Below are positions 1 to 10,760 of a stretch of 64,000 nt of DNA, piece by piece. Position 1 is the first letter of the stretch. Each line of letters begins with the position of its first letter. A program made the translations under genes and the position numbers. The notes under the pieces are model-generated. The model searched no databases. It saw only the letters and a program-made list of their open reading frames with translations, and had not been told where the DNA came from. Origin of the DNA: Allacma fusca (taxonomy: Eukaryota > Arthropoda > Collembola > Symphypleona > Sminthuridae); the NCBI GenBank assembly GCA_947179485.1, contig OX359250.1:5725661-5789660 (forward strand), given 5' to 3'.

Positions 1-2
1 GT

Positions 3-527
3 TCAAGTCCAGTTGTCTAAAATAACTTGACTCTGTTGGAGAGGTTTGGGTAGACATTTTGAAGAGTCTACAAAGCTTATGATATTTCCCTTATTAATTT
101 TCATAGAAATGCTCATGTGCTTTTCATATGTCAAGGGTATTAAAATAATAGATTTATTATTTTCATTGTCTGGTTTAATTCCCTTTAAAATCAAACGATA
201 GTCGTGTAACAGATTGTGAAAGAATACGGGAATAAAACTACGTACTCTTGGGTTTAAATTACATACTTTGTGAGCAAAGCCTATAACTTCATTCGTGGTG
301 TGATCTTGGCGAACAATTTTTGTTTCATTAAATTGATATTCTTTTGCACAAAAGCAACATTTTAAAGTATTACCTCGAAATTGCTTTTGCTCTTTGATCG
401 AGTTCGTTACGTTTGTATGAATTCGCTGACATTCCTTTAATTCCTTGAAATGCGGACCTGTTTTACCTATAATACTGTCAATAAATCTTTCGTGCACATC
501 CTCACTACGATAAAATTCCGAATACAT
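3..527 (-). pseudogene. Polinton/Maverick-type DNA polymerase B fragment (exonuclease region)
   Basis: The 174-residue open frame matches the N-terminal part of protein-primed family B DNA polymerases (DNA_pol_B_2) carried by Polinton/Maverick elements and related viruses. Visible signatures are a Cys-x2-Cys pair (CCFC) followed by an RQDHTT segment and GFAHKVCNL, equivalent to the usual zinc/HNH-like block before the exonuclease domain, then FIPVFFHNLLHDY (exonuclease motif) and a downstream FVDSSKCLPKPL segment. The frame is cut by the left window edge, so polymerase motifs A-C are not visible. A stop codon lies 10 codons before the first Met, and no Polinton terminal repeat, integrase or capsid gene is seen, so I treat it as a remnant. 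It could be a longer copy continuing outside the window. Confidence 0.72.
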
Positions 528-1289
528 GGTTTGGCCGGAGCGGTGATCAATTATTTACACAAGATGCTCCGATACTTTAACTGTATACTCCAACTGTTCT
601 CTCTAACTGTATGTTCGAGTATACAGTCAGCATCTGAACTGGTGTGCAGTAATGAACACTGCATACATTACAAACCATTGGATCATCGTTCGATTAAAAT
701 CCACGAATTTATACTATTTCTGAAAGCATTTTTGATCATTTAAATTCTCGACATTATCCACACAGTTCTTTGAATTTCATACCGGTGGTAGTTCAAAGCC
801 ACTTAGTAGGTTAAAAGGAACCGTGGTGAACGAAACCTCCTTAATTTTAATCAGTCCAATTACTACCTCTAGTATTAGCATTTTCAAATAATCGGACTTT
901 TTTGGCCATTAATTTGATTGAAGGGTTAATCATACTTTTATACAAAATCTTATGACACATTGAATTCACGAAAAATATTTCTTACCCGTTTTCTTGAAAC
1001 GTTCTTTTATCCATTAAAATCTTTGCATGAGCTTGTATGTTTTTCCTTTCATCGATTTTCTTAAAATGTTAATGGAAAAATCCATCAATTCACATAAATT
1101 TTCGATCAGCTAAGAACAGAACATATTCCTTTCACGCATTAAAAGCATTGGCTTTTAATGTAAATCGTAATCCCAAATTAGTAACATTATTTCTTATGCT
1201 ACCCTCTATTTGTATTCTATCTGATTCATTATCATCATATAGTGATCGGTGGATTTCATATTTATGGACATCTAAGTCAGCTCTAGTTC
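528..1289. other. AT-rich spacer between Polinton-like and Helitron remnants
   Basis: No gene is supported. The stretch may contain decayed downstream Helitron sequence on the minus strand (around 1000-1290), but the reading frames are too broken to assign. A short repeated motif resembling AACTGTATACTC occurs near 575-640. Confidence 0.4.
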
Positions 1290-2265
1290 TAAATCTAATG
1301 ACACATACTGTAACATCGACAATAAGCCTACACGCTCAAACGGTGACACCATCCATAGAATGTGGGCATGAGGTATGCCTCGTTTTTGAAACTCAATTGC
1401 TTACAAATATACTTTGCATTTTCCAAAAATTCCACGTTTTGCAATATCTTCAATTAACTCCTTTATATTTAAATTAAAAACCCGTGAAATGATATCAGAC
1501 CGATCTTTTGGAAGTTGGCCTGGAAACAAATGTTCCAGTATTTCTTTCCAATTGGAAATCGAAGTCAAAGTTATAAATAAATTGTATTCGTCAAATTTTC
1601 GGAAAATCACCATTCCATCCTGATATCTTTGTTGCGTATTTCTGATACTTAGTGTGTAACACGATGGAATTATCAAAGTACGACCAACTCCTTTTCCAGT
1701 TGCTGCAGTTCGGTTTGTCACTCATTCTTGATCAGAAGAATACGTATCAGCTTTTAACCATTTTGGTTATCTCACAAATTTAAGAGATTTTCTTCCATTC
1801 TACCATTCAATACCAATCACCCATTAATTGGTGAGTTAGTTTTCCTCCAGATAGCAAGTAGTTTGCCTAATCTTTTCGTATTTCCAGGTGGAAGCTGAAA
1901 TACTTCGTTTCAGTAATTTTAGTTCTTCCGTCACTGGTTTTCAAAACATAATTCCAGCTCTTCTTCCCTGTTGGAAAAAATAAGGGATAAGTAAGCCCAT
2001 CCAAGAACTCGTTGAGGATATTTATGTTTATCATTCTTTTGTTCCCTTAAATATCCCTTTCAAAAGGCGGTTTGCCCTCGTCATTTGTAAATATCATAGC
2101 AATTTCATTAGCTTTAGCAACATTGTACCTTCTCGGGTCATAACTATTATTCGCCGAAATTTTCATCGTAAGATTTTTTGTATCTTTTCCGGCAGATTGC
2201 ATTTCGGTCTCAACTTTGACCATTCTGTAGCAAGCAACTAATTTATTATCTGCCTATATAAATTC
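1290..2265 (-). pseudogene. Helitron Rep (HUH nuclease) region remnant
   Basis: The minus strand reads through typical Helitron protein blocks in order, in shifting frames: a DPRRYN block near 2140, a TYPLFFPTG block near 1975, then the Helitron_like_N domain at 1721-1401 (IIPSCYTLSIRN, QQRYQDGM, LFITLTS, PGQLPKDRSD, then VFNLNIKEL). Reading in frame past a TAA at 1401-1403 gives IEFQKRGIPHAHIL, whose HAH (codons 1362-1370) is the two-histidine HUH motif of the rolling-circle nuclease. The in-frame stop and several frameshifts show it is dead. No helicase follows on this strand. The helicase fragment at 8205-10551 is on the opposite strand and need not belong to the same copy. Confidence 0.8.
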
Positions 2266-2979
2266 GTGAAAAATGCGTAACACAGCATCTTTACACCGAG
2301 AATTGGAGAGTTGGCACTTCAGTTTCCAGCACACACGACTGTCTTTATTATAGACTGTCACTAAAGAAGTGTACCTGTGACATTTTGCATATGTACAAGT
2401 GTACGCAACACTTCGAGTAATAATCATTTACGTGGAAAGTATAATAGCTCGAAAGAAACAAGCTACATAAATTACTTTGCAATAAATAATTTTTATAGAG
2501 GTGTTTTAAGCAAATTACTTTCCAATATTAGGGTTTCAATGGTTCCAAATAGTAAAGATATTTCTTTGACATTGATTTGATTTATGATCCTGCTTATGAT
2601 GGATTAAACCTTACATGTCATATAATGCCAACATAAAAGCACAAAGAAGCAGTTTCCAACGAAACTAGCAAAACTAGTCAATAATGTATTTTATTTTAAA
2701 TGAATTGAGAATGTTACAATTATATCTAATGTAAAAGTAACTAAAGATCGTGATGATGATGTCAAACTGAATGCAAATCAAGGATGGAAAAGCTGGACAA
2801 TACTAGATGAAAATTTTATTTTATTTAAAATGGGGAAGGATAGTTTCACTTAATATACCATTGTGTAATGGGACGAAAGTTAGGTTCATCATGTTAAAAA
2901 TTTTAATATAATTGCATACTTCCAAAATATAAGGGATGTATAAAGACTATCGACACTTCTCAACAAAAGTAGCCATATA
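2266..2979. other. Unassigned AT-rich spacer
   Basis: No coding signature, terminal repeat or RNA gene is recognised between the Helitron remnant and the TA target site of the Tc1-like element. Confidence 0.4.
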
Positions 2980-2981
2980 TA

Positions 2982-3201
2982 CACTGCCGTGCAATGATAA
3001 TGGAACAAAGTAAACTCTGAGACTCAGGGTCTAAATAATCTTGGAGTTTGGTACTTATCTATAGTGTTTTTTCTTGCTTTTATTCAGTTTTTTATGCTGA
3101 TTATAGATCTGCAAAAACAAATTGAGAAAAAAAATTTGTGATATGAAAAACTAACAAAAACGAAAAAGCATCCAATTATTCGTGTGCATTAGTGTTGGAA
3201 C
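2982..3201 (+). repeat. Left TIR of the Tc1-like element
   Basis: It pairs with 5172-5390 over about 220 bp. Both ends share the outer GCCGTGCAATGATAATGGAA block and the inner block ending in GTGCATTAGTGTTGGAAC. TIRs of this length normally hold two transposase-binding direct repeats (IR/DR type); I did not resolve these. Confidence 0.9.
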
Positions 3202-3359
3202 AAAAGAGAAAGAAGGTTTTAAACGGGCTAAAACTTCACAGCCCGATTGACTAATAAGCAGTAAGCCACCCATTTGCCATCAGGACAGCATTTATGCACC
3301 GTGGGACGGAGCTGACGAGGTTCCGGTTGAATTCGGGGGGTTTGTTGTCCCACCTCTCC

Positions 3360-5041
3360 TTAATTCGGATTTTCGGGTCTTTGTACCCGGTAATGTGAAA
3401 TTTCGTCAGCTCCCGACCTATGTGGTAACACGTATGTTCGATACGGGTGATATCCGTACTTTGGGGGGTCCAGTCCAGAACTGGTATCTTGTTTTTTTAA
3501 ATCGGCCCACGTGGACTTCGCCGTGTGCTGGGGATCGTTGCCCTGTTGATACACAAATCGACGTCCAAGTCGCAGGTGTTGGGCTAATTGCTTAACGTTT
3601 CGGTTGAATATGGATTGGTAGTAGTGTTGGTTCATACTTCCTTTCATAAAATCAATGGTTCCCACCCAATATGCACTGATTAGAGCATCACCCCGTGGGA
3701 AATTTTAGGCCCGTGCCCGCCCGTGGCTCGTAACGTTTTACCCGTTCCCGCCCGGCCCGAAATTAATGTTTATCAAAAAGGCCCGGCCCGGCCCGCAAAA
3801 TTAAAAAAAGCCCGAAGCCCGCCCGCAAATACCATATATCTTACAGACTGAAAAACGGTATTTTAAAATATTGGTGTTCTTGACTGTTACATACAGTCGT
3901 TAAACTACCTTGTTTATTAAGAAGGCGATACAAAAGCTTATGCTTCTATTTCAGCTCTGGTAAGTACTTCTGGTGGCGTTATTGAATTTATTACAATATT
4001 AACTTCTGGATTCTTATTACAAATACTTGAACTACTAGCAGGATTCATCTTCAAAACTAAATAGAATTTTCCACAGTAATGAGCGAAATGAAACTATTGC
4101 TAAATAACAAAGGAAGGTATGCAAGAAAACAATAATGGCTAGAAGTATCGTACACCAAGCCTTAGTTTGTTTGAAAGCTAAAATTATAAACGTCTGAAAT
4201 TAGTTCAAGTCATTCAAGTCTATGTACATTCACAACCGCTGCTCCTGTATTCACAACTCATGGAATTTCTCACGGGCTTTCACGGTCTTTTTTAAACGCG
4301 ATGAAAAGACCGTACCCGCCCGTAGTCCGTCAAGCGTAATAATTTTTACCCGTACCCGCTCAAAGCCCGTGCGGGCCGGGCTTTTTGCGGGCTTACCCGC
4401 AAATTTTAACCGCCCGAGATGCTCTAGCACTGATGCAGGCCCGAACCATAACACTACCACCACCATGCTTTACAGTAGGAAGTAAGAACCGTCTTCACAC
4501 CCTCCCCTGGCTTTCCCCTGACCCCGGTTCTTCCCACGCTGCAAAAGACACTAAATTTGCTCTCACCGGACCACAAAACACGACTCCAGAACGTATCATA
4601 CTTGCGTAAGTGCTTCCGGCACCACAGAGTCCTCTTTCACCTGTTTTTAGCATTGATGTAAGGCCCTTACTTGGCTCGATGCAAGTTCCTTCCGCTCAGA
4701 TCCAGGATACTTTACATCGTGGTCCGATGGACAAGCATTCCTTTCTCAAAATGCACCTGTGAGAGGATCTTAGTTGAGGTCAGTCTTGAGTCTTTCTTGA
4801 CCTTTCAGATAATTATCGGCTCCTCGTGGGGGGTGACAATGGGTCTTTACCCCTCCCGGGCAGATTTTCGACGACAGTAGTCGTCTTGTATTTTTTTTAT
4901 AATATTAAAGGCCGCTGAGGGTCTTAGGCGGACCTCTTGGGCAATCTGCCTAAACGTTGGAGGCTTTTTCTCGTCATTCCTCCACTTCTCGATCACTAAC
5001 TCTCTCGCCGGTATTGGAATCTCCTTTCTTCGTGGTTCCAT
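3360..5041 (-). pseudogene. Broken Tc1 transposase
   Basis: The minus-strand coding sequence starts at 5041 (MEPRRKEIPIPARELVIEKW, then TFRQIAQEVRLRPSAAFNIIKK, a helix-turn-helix DNA-binding domain). It runs with frameshifts through WSGESKF and TVKHGG to the hAT insertion, and resumes at 3665 with DFMKGSMNQH, LGRRFVYQQGNDPQHTAKST and a degraded tail. The catalytic acidic triad is lost: the usual WSDESKF reads WSGESKF, and QQDNDP reads QQGNDP. With the frameshifts and the 746-bp insertion this copy cannot make active transposase, though its termini could still be moved in trans. Confidence 0.85.
3681..4426. mobile_element. Non-autonomous hAT-type element A (GCCCG-array), inside the Tc1 transposase
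   Basis: This 746-bp insertion has ends TAGAGCATC and GATGCTCTA. The flanking 8-bp target duplication GCACTGAT is exact (3673-3680 and 4427-4434). Both subterminal regions are packed with GCCCG/CCCGCCC motifs (about 3707-3830 and 4312-4415), inverted relative to each other, while the middle is AT-rich and non-coding. The 8-bp duplication and TAGAG-type ends fit the hAT superfamily. No transposase is present. Confidence 0.88.
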
Positions 5042-5171
5042 CTTGACCTAAATGTGTCAAAATGCATCCAGGAATTCTAAAAGACACTAAAATGTGTTTG
5101 TGATTCATTTTGTTTAAAATAAAATTACGTACCTTCAATTACCGGGCTCAGATTGTATCGTAGTCGGTCGT

Positions 5172-5390
5172 GTTCCAACACTAATGCACACGAATAATTG
5201 GATGCTTTTTCGTTTTTGTTCGTTTTTTCATATAACAATATTTTTTTCACAATTTTTTTGCAGATCTATAATCAGCATAAAAAACTGAATAAAAGCAAGA
5301 AAAAACACTATAGATAAGTACCAAACTCCAAGATTATTTAGACCCTGAGCCTTAGAGTTTACTTTGTTCCATTATCATTGCACGGCAGTG
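5172..5390 (-). repeat. Right TIR of the Tc1-like element
   Basis: Reverse complement of 2982-3201 with scattered substitutions (for example CTCTAAGGCTC against CTCTGAGACTC). The TA at 5391-5392 is the right half of the target duplication. Confidence 0.9.
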
Positions 5391-5439
5391 TACATTGAAT
5401 CGGTATACTATTTCCTAGTGTATTATATCATACTTGATA

Positions 5440-7335
5440 GTATAATGTTTTATGAATTTCTATATAAATGATTATTACATATTAAAGCACCACTTTTTAG
5501 CACTATTGCTACAACTTCATCAATTACAGTATTTGAAATTCTAAATCTTTGTAGTAATTTTACAAAAAAATTGAAATTGTTCCAATTGTTTCAATTTTAC
5601 GTAAATTAAATTTACTTTGAAAGTAAGGGATGCGTGGATCATAAATAAATTTTGTCTCGTAGTTGACATTCTCCGCTTGATGGAGGTCTTGTTCCATTCT
5701 AATTTTAATGTATATTATGTATCCCTTCCTAGTAATATGGGCGTAGGCAAGAATGTCTGCTCTTCTACTTGTATTATTGTTGTCTATGCAGTATATTTCT
5801 TCCTCAACTCTTAAGCCTGCTTCTTTTAGTTTAGAAGCTGAGCTAATGCTTTGGTGTCTATTGTTTCGAAGTAGTTCCCCCCTCGGGCATTTACCAAGAA
5901 TGTCCTAAGGTTTCAAAATCATTGCAGTTTCTGCAACGGCTATTTCCTTGGCTGTATCCGGGGTTGGTTTTGACTGGCAAAACATTTGCAGCCATTTTAA
6001 TTGCATTGGTCCATTCCGATGTTGAAAGGCTGGCTTTGCTTTTTATCCATTTATTGGCATCTGTGTGTTCGGAGTATTGAATGACACCCTGTCCTTTAGT
6101 AGGAATCTTACACCATTTTTCGTATTCTAAATGTGAGTTCATTTCGTATTAGTTTACATGTCTTAATTTTTTTAGTGACAGTTGTTTGAGATTCTGTAGA
6201 TGGCAATGGGAGCGATGAAACATCAAATATATTTGCTATGTATAATTGGTTGGGTTTTAAATGTTCCAGGGCAATCTTGAAGTCTTCTGAAAGATTAAGT
6301 TTCGACAGACAAAGTTGTTTCTCTAATTCCAGATCTCGAACATGTGAAAGAACTTGTACACCACAATTTTGTAAATGTTCACTTGCATTATATGATTGTA
6401 TAAATGCTTCCCAAGTTGCCTTTATAATTCCTAGATCTTTCACTGTAGTATTAGCATAAATCATTGAATCCGGTGTTGATATTGGGATTTGTAAAATTTC
6501 TTTAACTGCACTTTTTAGTGTTTTGTCAATATTTTGCAGAAACACCGAATTTAGTTAAGATTGTATGCTGCAAAGGAAAAATCAATATAAATAAATAAAA
6601 ATAATAAATAAATATTCTTTATTCAGGATTCTTTTCGGGCTGTGCCCATATCACCCATACATACATTACTTCTCCACAACCAACTACAAGTGAGAAGCTT
6701 ATACTGGCTCTCTTCAGTCTGAATGTTTTTTGCACCGGCAACTTATGTACTGGGTATCGTACACGGGCCGGCGTCTCGTGCTAGCATTGTGGCCGCAGAG
6801 CAAGTGGGACATATACCCATTGTCCATTCCTCGCTAACGAGTATAGCACAAGCCCTGAGCCACGCCCCTTAAAGATAGGTTAGAGAGGAACTGTGTGTAG
6901 GAGTGAGGCTGTGAAGGGCAGATGCCACGGACGCTCTTTCACCAGATTAGGGTATGCAGATGCGATAGGTCAGAAGTATGCTAAAGAGCTCCTTGTTCAG
7001 TCATTGCTCAGCACACTCCAGCACTACCGCATCAGCACATCCAACCGGATCCAGAGTGCAACAACGCCGCCAACACTCTTCCACACAGAAAGCTATAGTA
7101 GGAGACAGAAAAATACCCAGGAAGTTATGCGGGGTGAGCTGGAGTCGAAGCCGACTCCTCTGCAACCGAGCAGACACGCTACACCACCGAGGCGCCGGGA
7201 CACCTGAAAAATCAATATAAGCCATACATATGTGTTGATTATGTTTAGTTTTTCATCTGGGTTGAGAAACGTTGTTGAAACCAATCTTTCTATTTGATTT
7301 CTGAATTTAGTAATAATTTTGGCCTCATCCAAGAA
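5440..7335 (-). pseudogene. R2-clade LINE fragment (C-terminal RT to endonuclease)
   Basis: The minus strand carries the 3' half of an R2-like non-LTR retrotransposon. In order: RT thumb-like sequence (EKLNIINTYV near 7260; LKSAVKEILQIPISTPDSM near 6510; LGIIKATWEAF near 6430), a zinc-knuckle block CRNCNDFETLGH near 5920, and the restriction-like endonuclease with RRADILAY near 5755, then IPYFQSKFN near 5640 and a C-terminal NNHLYRN just before 5450. Several frameshifts and stops break it. The SINE-like insertion 6591-7205 splits it. Canonical R2 inserts only in 28S rDNA; no rDNA is visible here, so this is an ectopic remnant or a relative with another target. Confidence 0.82.
6591..7205 (-). 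mobile_element. SINE-like retroposon with tRNA-type head
   Basis: This 615-bp insertion is flanked by an exact 15-bp duplication GAAAAATCAATATAA (6576-6590 and 7206-7220), typical of LINE-mobilised retroposons. On the minus strand its 5' end carries RNA polymerase III promoter-like boxes: TGGTGTAGCGTG (box A-like, near 7186) and TTCGACTCC (box B-like, 7149-7141), with a GAGTC/GACTC stem around box B as in a tRNA T-arm. Its 3' end is an AATAAA-bearing, TTTA-rich tail (about 6591-6635). The body is unusually long for a SINE and has no convincing ORF. It could instead be a 5'-truncated LINE tail with a chance tRNA-like start. Confidence 0.65.
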
Positions 7336-8204
7336 AATCTCTTCGTTTTATAAAATAGTTTTTTAAATAAGATTCTTACATTATGCATGTCAAATCGCGA
7401 ATCGTAAGTTTTCTCAAAACATTACTTGTAGTGCATATAAACGATAACATTTTCTGCTATCCATACGGATGGTAACATTTCAGCTTTAACAGAAGTTGCA
7501 TACAACGCAATTAAAATGAGAAAAAGTAAAATTAAATGAGGTCGAATCAAAATGCTATGGCTAGCTTATTTAAAGTTAACAAGATTTAAGAACGATATTA
7601 AATTAAATGGATGGGTTTTATCACATAAGGTAAATCCTATTATTAACATACTGGTACAATTACTGGTTAAGTAATTGCAACATCGTCTACGTAATGCCGA
7701 AACTTGTAAAATTAGTTTTTAAAGTACAACTTAATAGTATTTTAAATACGAACAAATTTATAGAAATTAAGCTTTAACGAATATTTTTATCCGTTACTAC
7801 TTCTCAAAACTAATTGCATTGGAAACCAACTATCAACCAGCCCAGCACCTCAATATTTCTTGATAATATCTGTTATTTTGTAATATTTATACATGTAACA
7901 TGAACCAATCATTCTAGTGCATATATCCGTGATCAAAATCTAGTCTGTTTCTGGTCATCACTCCTTAACTGAAATTGAAACAATTAACATGCATATCTTT
8001 TGCTATTCTTGAGAAGTCATCTTAATACTATAATTTGACCGTGGCATAAGAGTTTTTTCAAACTTCGTTCTCTCCTAAACGCGCTTTTTAGGTTTGCGAG
8101 TACACATTGCCATAATGACTACATGGCTCCTATGCGATAGGCTCAAAACGCGCGTTATAGGTGCTGGAATACATTGCTGTAAAGACTACATGGCTCGTAT
8201 ACAT
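7336..8204. other. Unassigned AT-rich spacer
   Basis: No gene is seen. It contains the two-copy 64-bp repeat described separately. Upstream R2 coding sequence may continue in decayed form near 7336-7400, but I cannot follow it. Confidence 0.4.
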
Positions 8205-8209
8205 TATAG
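8077..8209 (+). repeat. Two-copy direct repeat of about 64 bp
   Basis: Units 8077-8140 and 8146-8209 align along their length: both start AAACGCGC, contain GACTACATGGCTC and end ATAG after a diverged spacer. No function is evident. Confidence 0.6.
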
Positions 8210-10551
8210 ATTACCGTTCAATTACTTGACGGTCGAGTGACGGAACAGTTTACAAAGGTGCAGATTCCAATGACTGTTTAACCAGGGATGATTCCTCCAG
8301 CTATTTTCCAATTGCATATCTAAATACAATAACACCGGCTGGAATGCCGAATCATATTTTGAAACTTAAGGACGGCGTAATTGTAATGCCATTACGAAAC
8401 CTTAATACAAAGCGGGGTTTGTGTAATGGAACCCCTCTAATTACTACCCAACTACAAGAAAATTAGGGACTGTTCTAACAGCCAGAGCTGCTGGAGAAGC
8501 GTTGTTTATTCCACGAATCATGCTTACCTCAAGTCAGTGCTCGGATTGGGTACAGAAACCGTGTACCCGTACCCATACCCGTACCCGAATATCGGGTACT
8601 ACAAAATGATGTACCTATACCCGTACCCATACCCGAGTACCCGGGTAAATTATTTCAGTACCCGTATCCGTACCTGAAAATACAATGTAGTACCTGTAAT
8701 TTTACTTGTAATTTTGTTAGTACCCACAATTTTCCCGTACCCGAAATGTACCCAAAACCTGTACCCGTACCCGAGTATCTATTGTGTGTACCCGGGTATT
8801 ACTCGGGTACTGGAAGTTTGGCCGATTTAAAATCCCCGACGACATTAGCGTGCCCAGTTGAAAAATTTTAAGTTGTCAATTTTTTGACCTCCATTAAAAG
8901 TGTCCGGGATTTTGGGAATTTCCCTAGGCGTTAAAGACATCCTATTTGAATTTTTTGAAAAAAGTATTTAAGGCATTTTGGGATTTTTGTAATAAACACT
9001 GACGAAATTCAAATCCTACTACCCCAAAATAATAACTTGCTGAATGAAATGAAATGTGTTCTCGCTAATTGGAATTGGGACGGATTCTTTGATACTAAAC
9101 TCTCCATAACTTGCTTTCCAACTTGGAGAACAAGAAACAATTTTTTTTCCGGCTAATCGAACTCTGTGTATAGAAAATGTTATACGAAAAAATTGAGTTG
9201 ATCATAATTTTTAAGTCAAATATTGCGGTTTCAGGAAATAAATGTGGGAGGCAATATTGAATATTCAATTTATATTACAGCTTTATAAAACAAACATTCG
9301 TAAACTGTCTCTCACATTTATGAAGCCCGAGACAGAGATTTTCGAAAAATGCAGGCAAAATAGGACTAAAATGCAACCCCATGGAAGTTTTGAACGCCAA
9401 GTTCAGATGTCTGTCAAGTTCTTTTAACATCAAAATTATCAAGATTAATCAAAGGGACTGAAATATAAATATTGCGTGCAAAGAATGATATTTTTCATTC
9501 TAAAATGTTATAAATATTCACCTCAATAAATACTCAAAGTGTCGTAAATACCCAGAATTGAAAATGCTCAAATTGCCTGCATAAAATGCCTTGGCGTTTT
9601 CAAATGGGCAACCCTGGGTACTTGTAACGTTAAGAAATGGATCTGCTAATAAATGTATATTTATTCCGATCTTATCTCGCAATATGTCTTCAAATAATTG
9701 TAATGTTACGCTCCCAATGAAGATAATTAAATTGAATCCCAAGAACTTCCCTCTTGAAATTCTTCGTTGATGAGCTTCACTATTTAAGTCGATAAACAGA
9801 TGATTTCACTGACTGTACGCTCTATTTCTTTATTAGATTCCTTGGATGAATTATTAGAAGCGTTAGATTGCAACTACCACGTAATCATAAATGAGACGAA
9901 GCCACTTGGCTCTGTCACTAACGCAAGTATCTGTATACTACGAAATAAGCAACTCCACGGTTGGTAGGTCTTATTGTTAGCCATAGTAATCCATCCCATC
10001 AGGAATCATTGAAGTACCCAAAAATACTCGGGTACATCACCCACGGGTACAGGCATTTTACATAGTGATACCCGTACCCATTGGGTACTACCCGATTGCC
10101 ACTGAGTGAGTACCCATACCCGTACCTGTACCCACTTTATTGCCTAAAATCCAGAGTACCCGGGTAGTACCCGCGTACTTGCGAGTACGCAACTTCTGTA
10201 CCCGGGTAGTACCCATACCTGTACCCGTACCCATTTACCCGAGTATTACCCGTACCCAGTCCGAGCACTGCCTCAAGTAAAAGTGAATACCCATTCGTAT
10301 TAACGCGAAGGCAGTTTCCTACTAGAGTAAGCTTTGCTATGACCATTAACAAATCTCAAGGACAAAGTTTTGAGAAAGTTGGTATTTATTTGCCAAAACC
10401 TTGTTTTTCGCAACTATATGTTGCTTTTTCCAGAGGTAAGTCAAAAGAAAATATAAAGGTAGTTGTATCGGACACGGTAGAACAAGGCGAAATGATGGGC
10501 AAAGGTGAAGGAACGTACACAACCAATAGTGCATTTAAGGAAGTTTTGTAA
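8205..10551 (+). pseudogene. Helitron helicase C-terminal fragment, split by hAT-type element B
   Basis: The plus strand shows the last helicase motifs of a Helitron Rep/Hel protein (Pif1-like SF1B): AYLNTITPAGMPNHILKLK and RNLNTKRGLCNGT at about 8310-8430, then a frame change, ALFIPRIM, and the hAT insertion. The sequence resumes at 10279 with EYPFVLTRRQFP, AMTINKSQGQSFEKVG and LYVAFSRGKS, ending in a KEVL-stop at 10551, the usual Helitron C-terminus. The two halves join exactly at the 8-bp duplication. Only the end of the gene remains and a frameshift lies near 8460, so it is non-functional. I could not identify the Helitron 3' hairpin and CTRR end with confidence. Confidence 0.85.
8535..10270. 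mobile_element. Non-autonomous hAT-type element B (GTACCC-array)
   Basis: This 1736-bp insertion runs from CAGTGCTCGGATTGGGTAC to GTACCCAGTCCGAGCACTG, with an exact 8-bp target duplication CCTCAAGT (8527-8534 and 10271-10278). Termini beginning CAGTG with 8-bp duplications are characteristic of hAT. Subterminal regions (about 8551-8815 and 10013-10258) are arrays of GTACCC/GGGTAC units, many as TACCCGTACCC. The AT-rich middle has no transposase. Confidence 0.92.
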
Positions 10552-10752
10552 CGTGTAACGGTACATTTTTAATAAAAATAAAATAGCATCATTCAGCATC
10601 ATTCAAGTGAAGACGAAGGCTACTGCTACCCTGCATTCGCCTACCATTTTTGAGGAAATTTATGAAGCATTCCCTCAACCTTCGTGAAAAAATTTAGTCT
10701 GCCTTACATATTTTTCTTGATTGATTGATTTTATTGCTTAGCACTATAGTCA
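10552..10752 (+). other. Probable Helitron 3' flank
   Basis: Sequence directly after the helicase stop codon up to the next hAT target site. It includes a doubled CATCATTCA near 10588-10607 and likely holds the Helitron 3' end, which I could not define. Confidence 0.35.
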
Positions 10753-10760
10753 CCCGTAAT

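Larger units (their letters stand above)
2982..5390 (-). mobile_element. Tc1-like DNA transposon with long TIRs, inactivated
   Basis: The element starts CACTGCCGTGCAATGATAAT and ends with the reverse complement, flanked by TA at 2980-2981 and 5391-5392, the Tc1/mariner target duplication. The terminal inverted repeats run about 220 bp (2982-3201 against 5172-5390), only a few mismatches apart. Transposase pieces lie on the minus strand: an N-terminal paired-like HTH piece, a central piece ending GGGSVMVW near 4440, and a C-terminal piece with DFMKGSMNQH and NDPQHTAKST. A hAT-type element (3681-4426) is inserted in the DDE domain. Confidence 0.92.
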
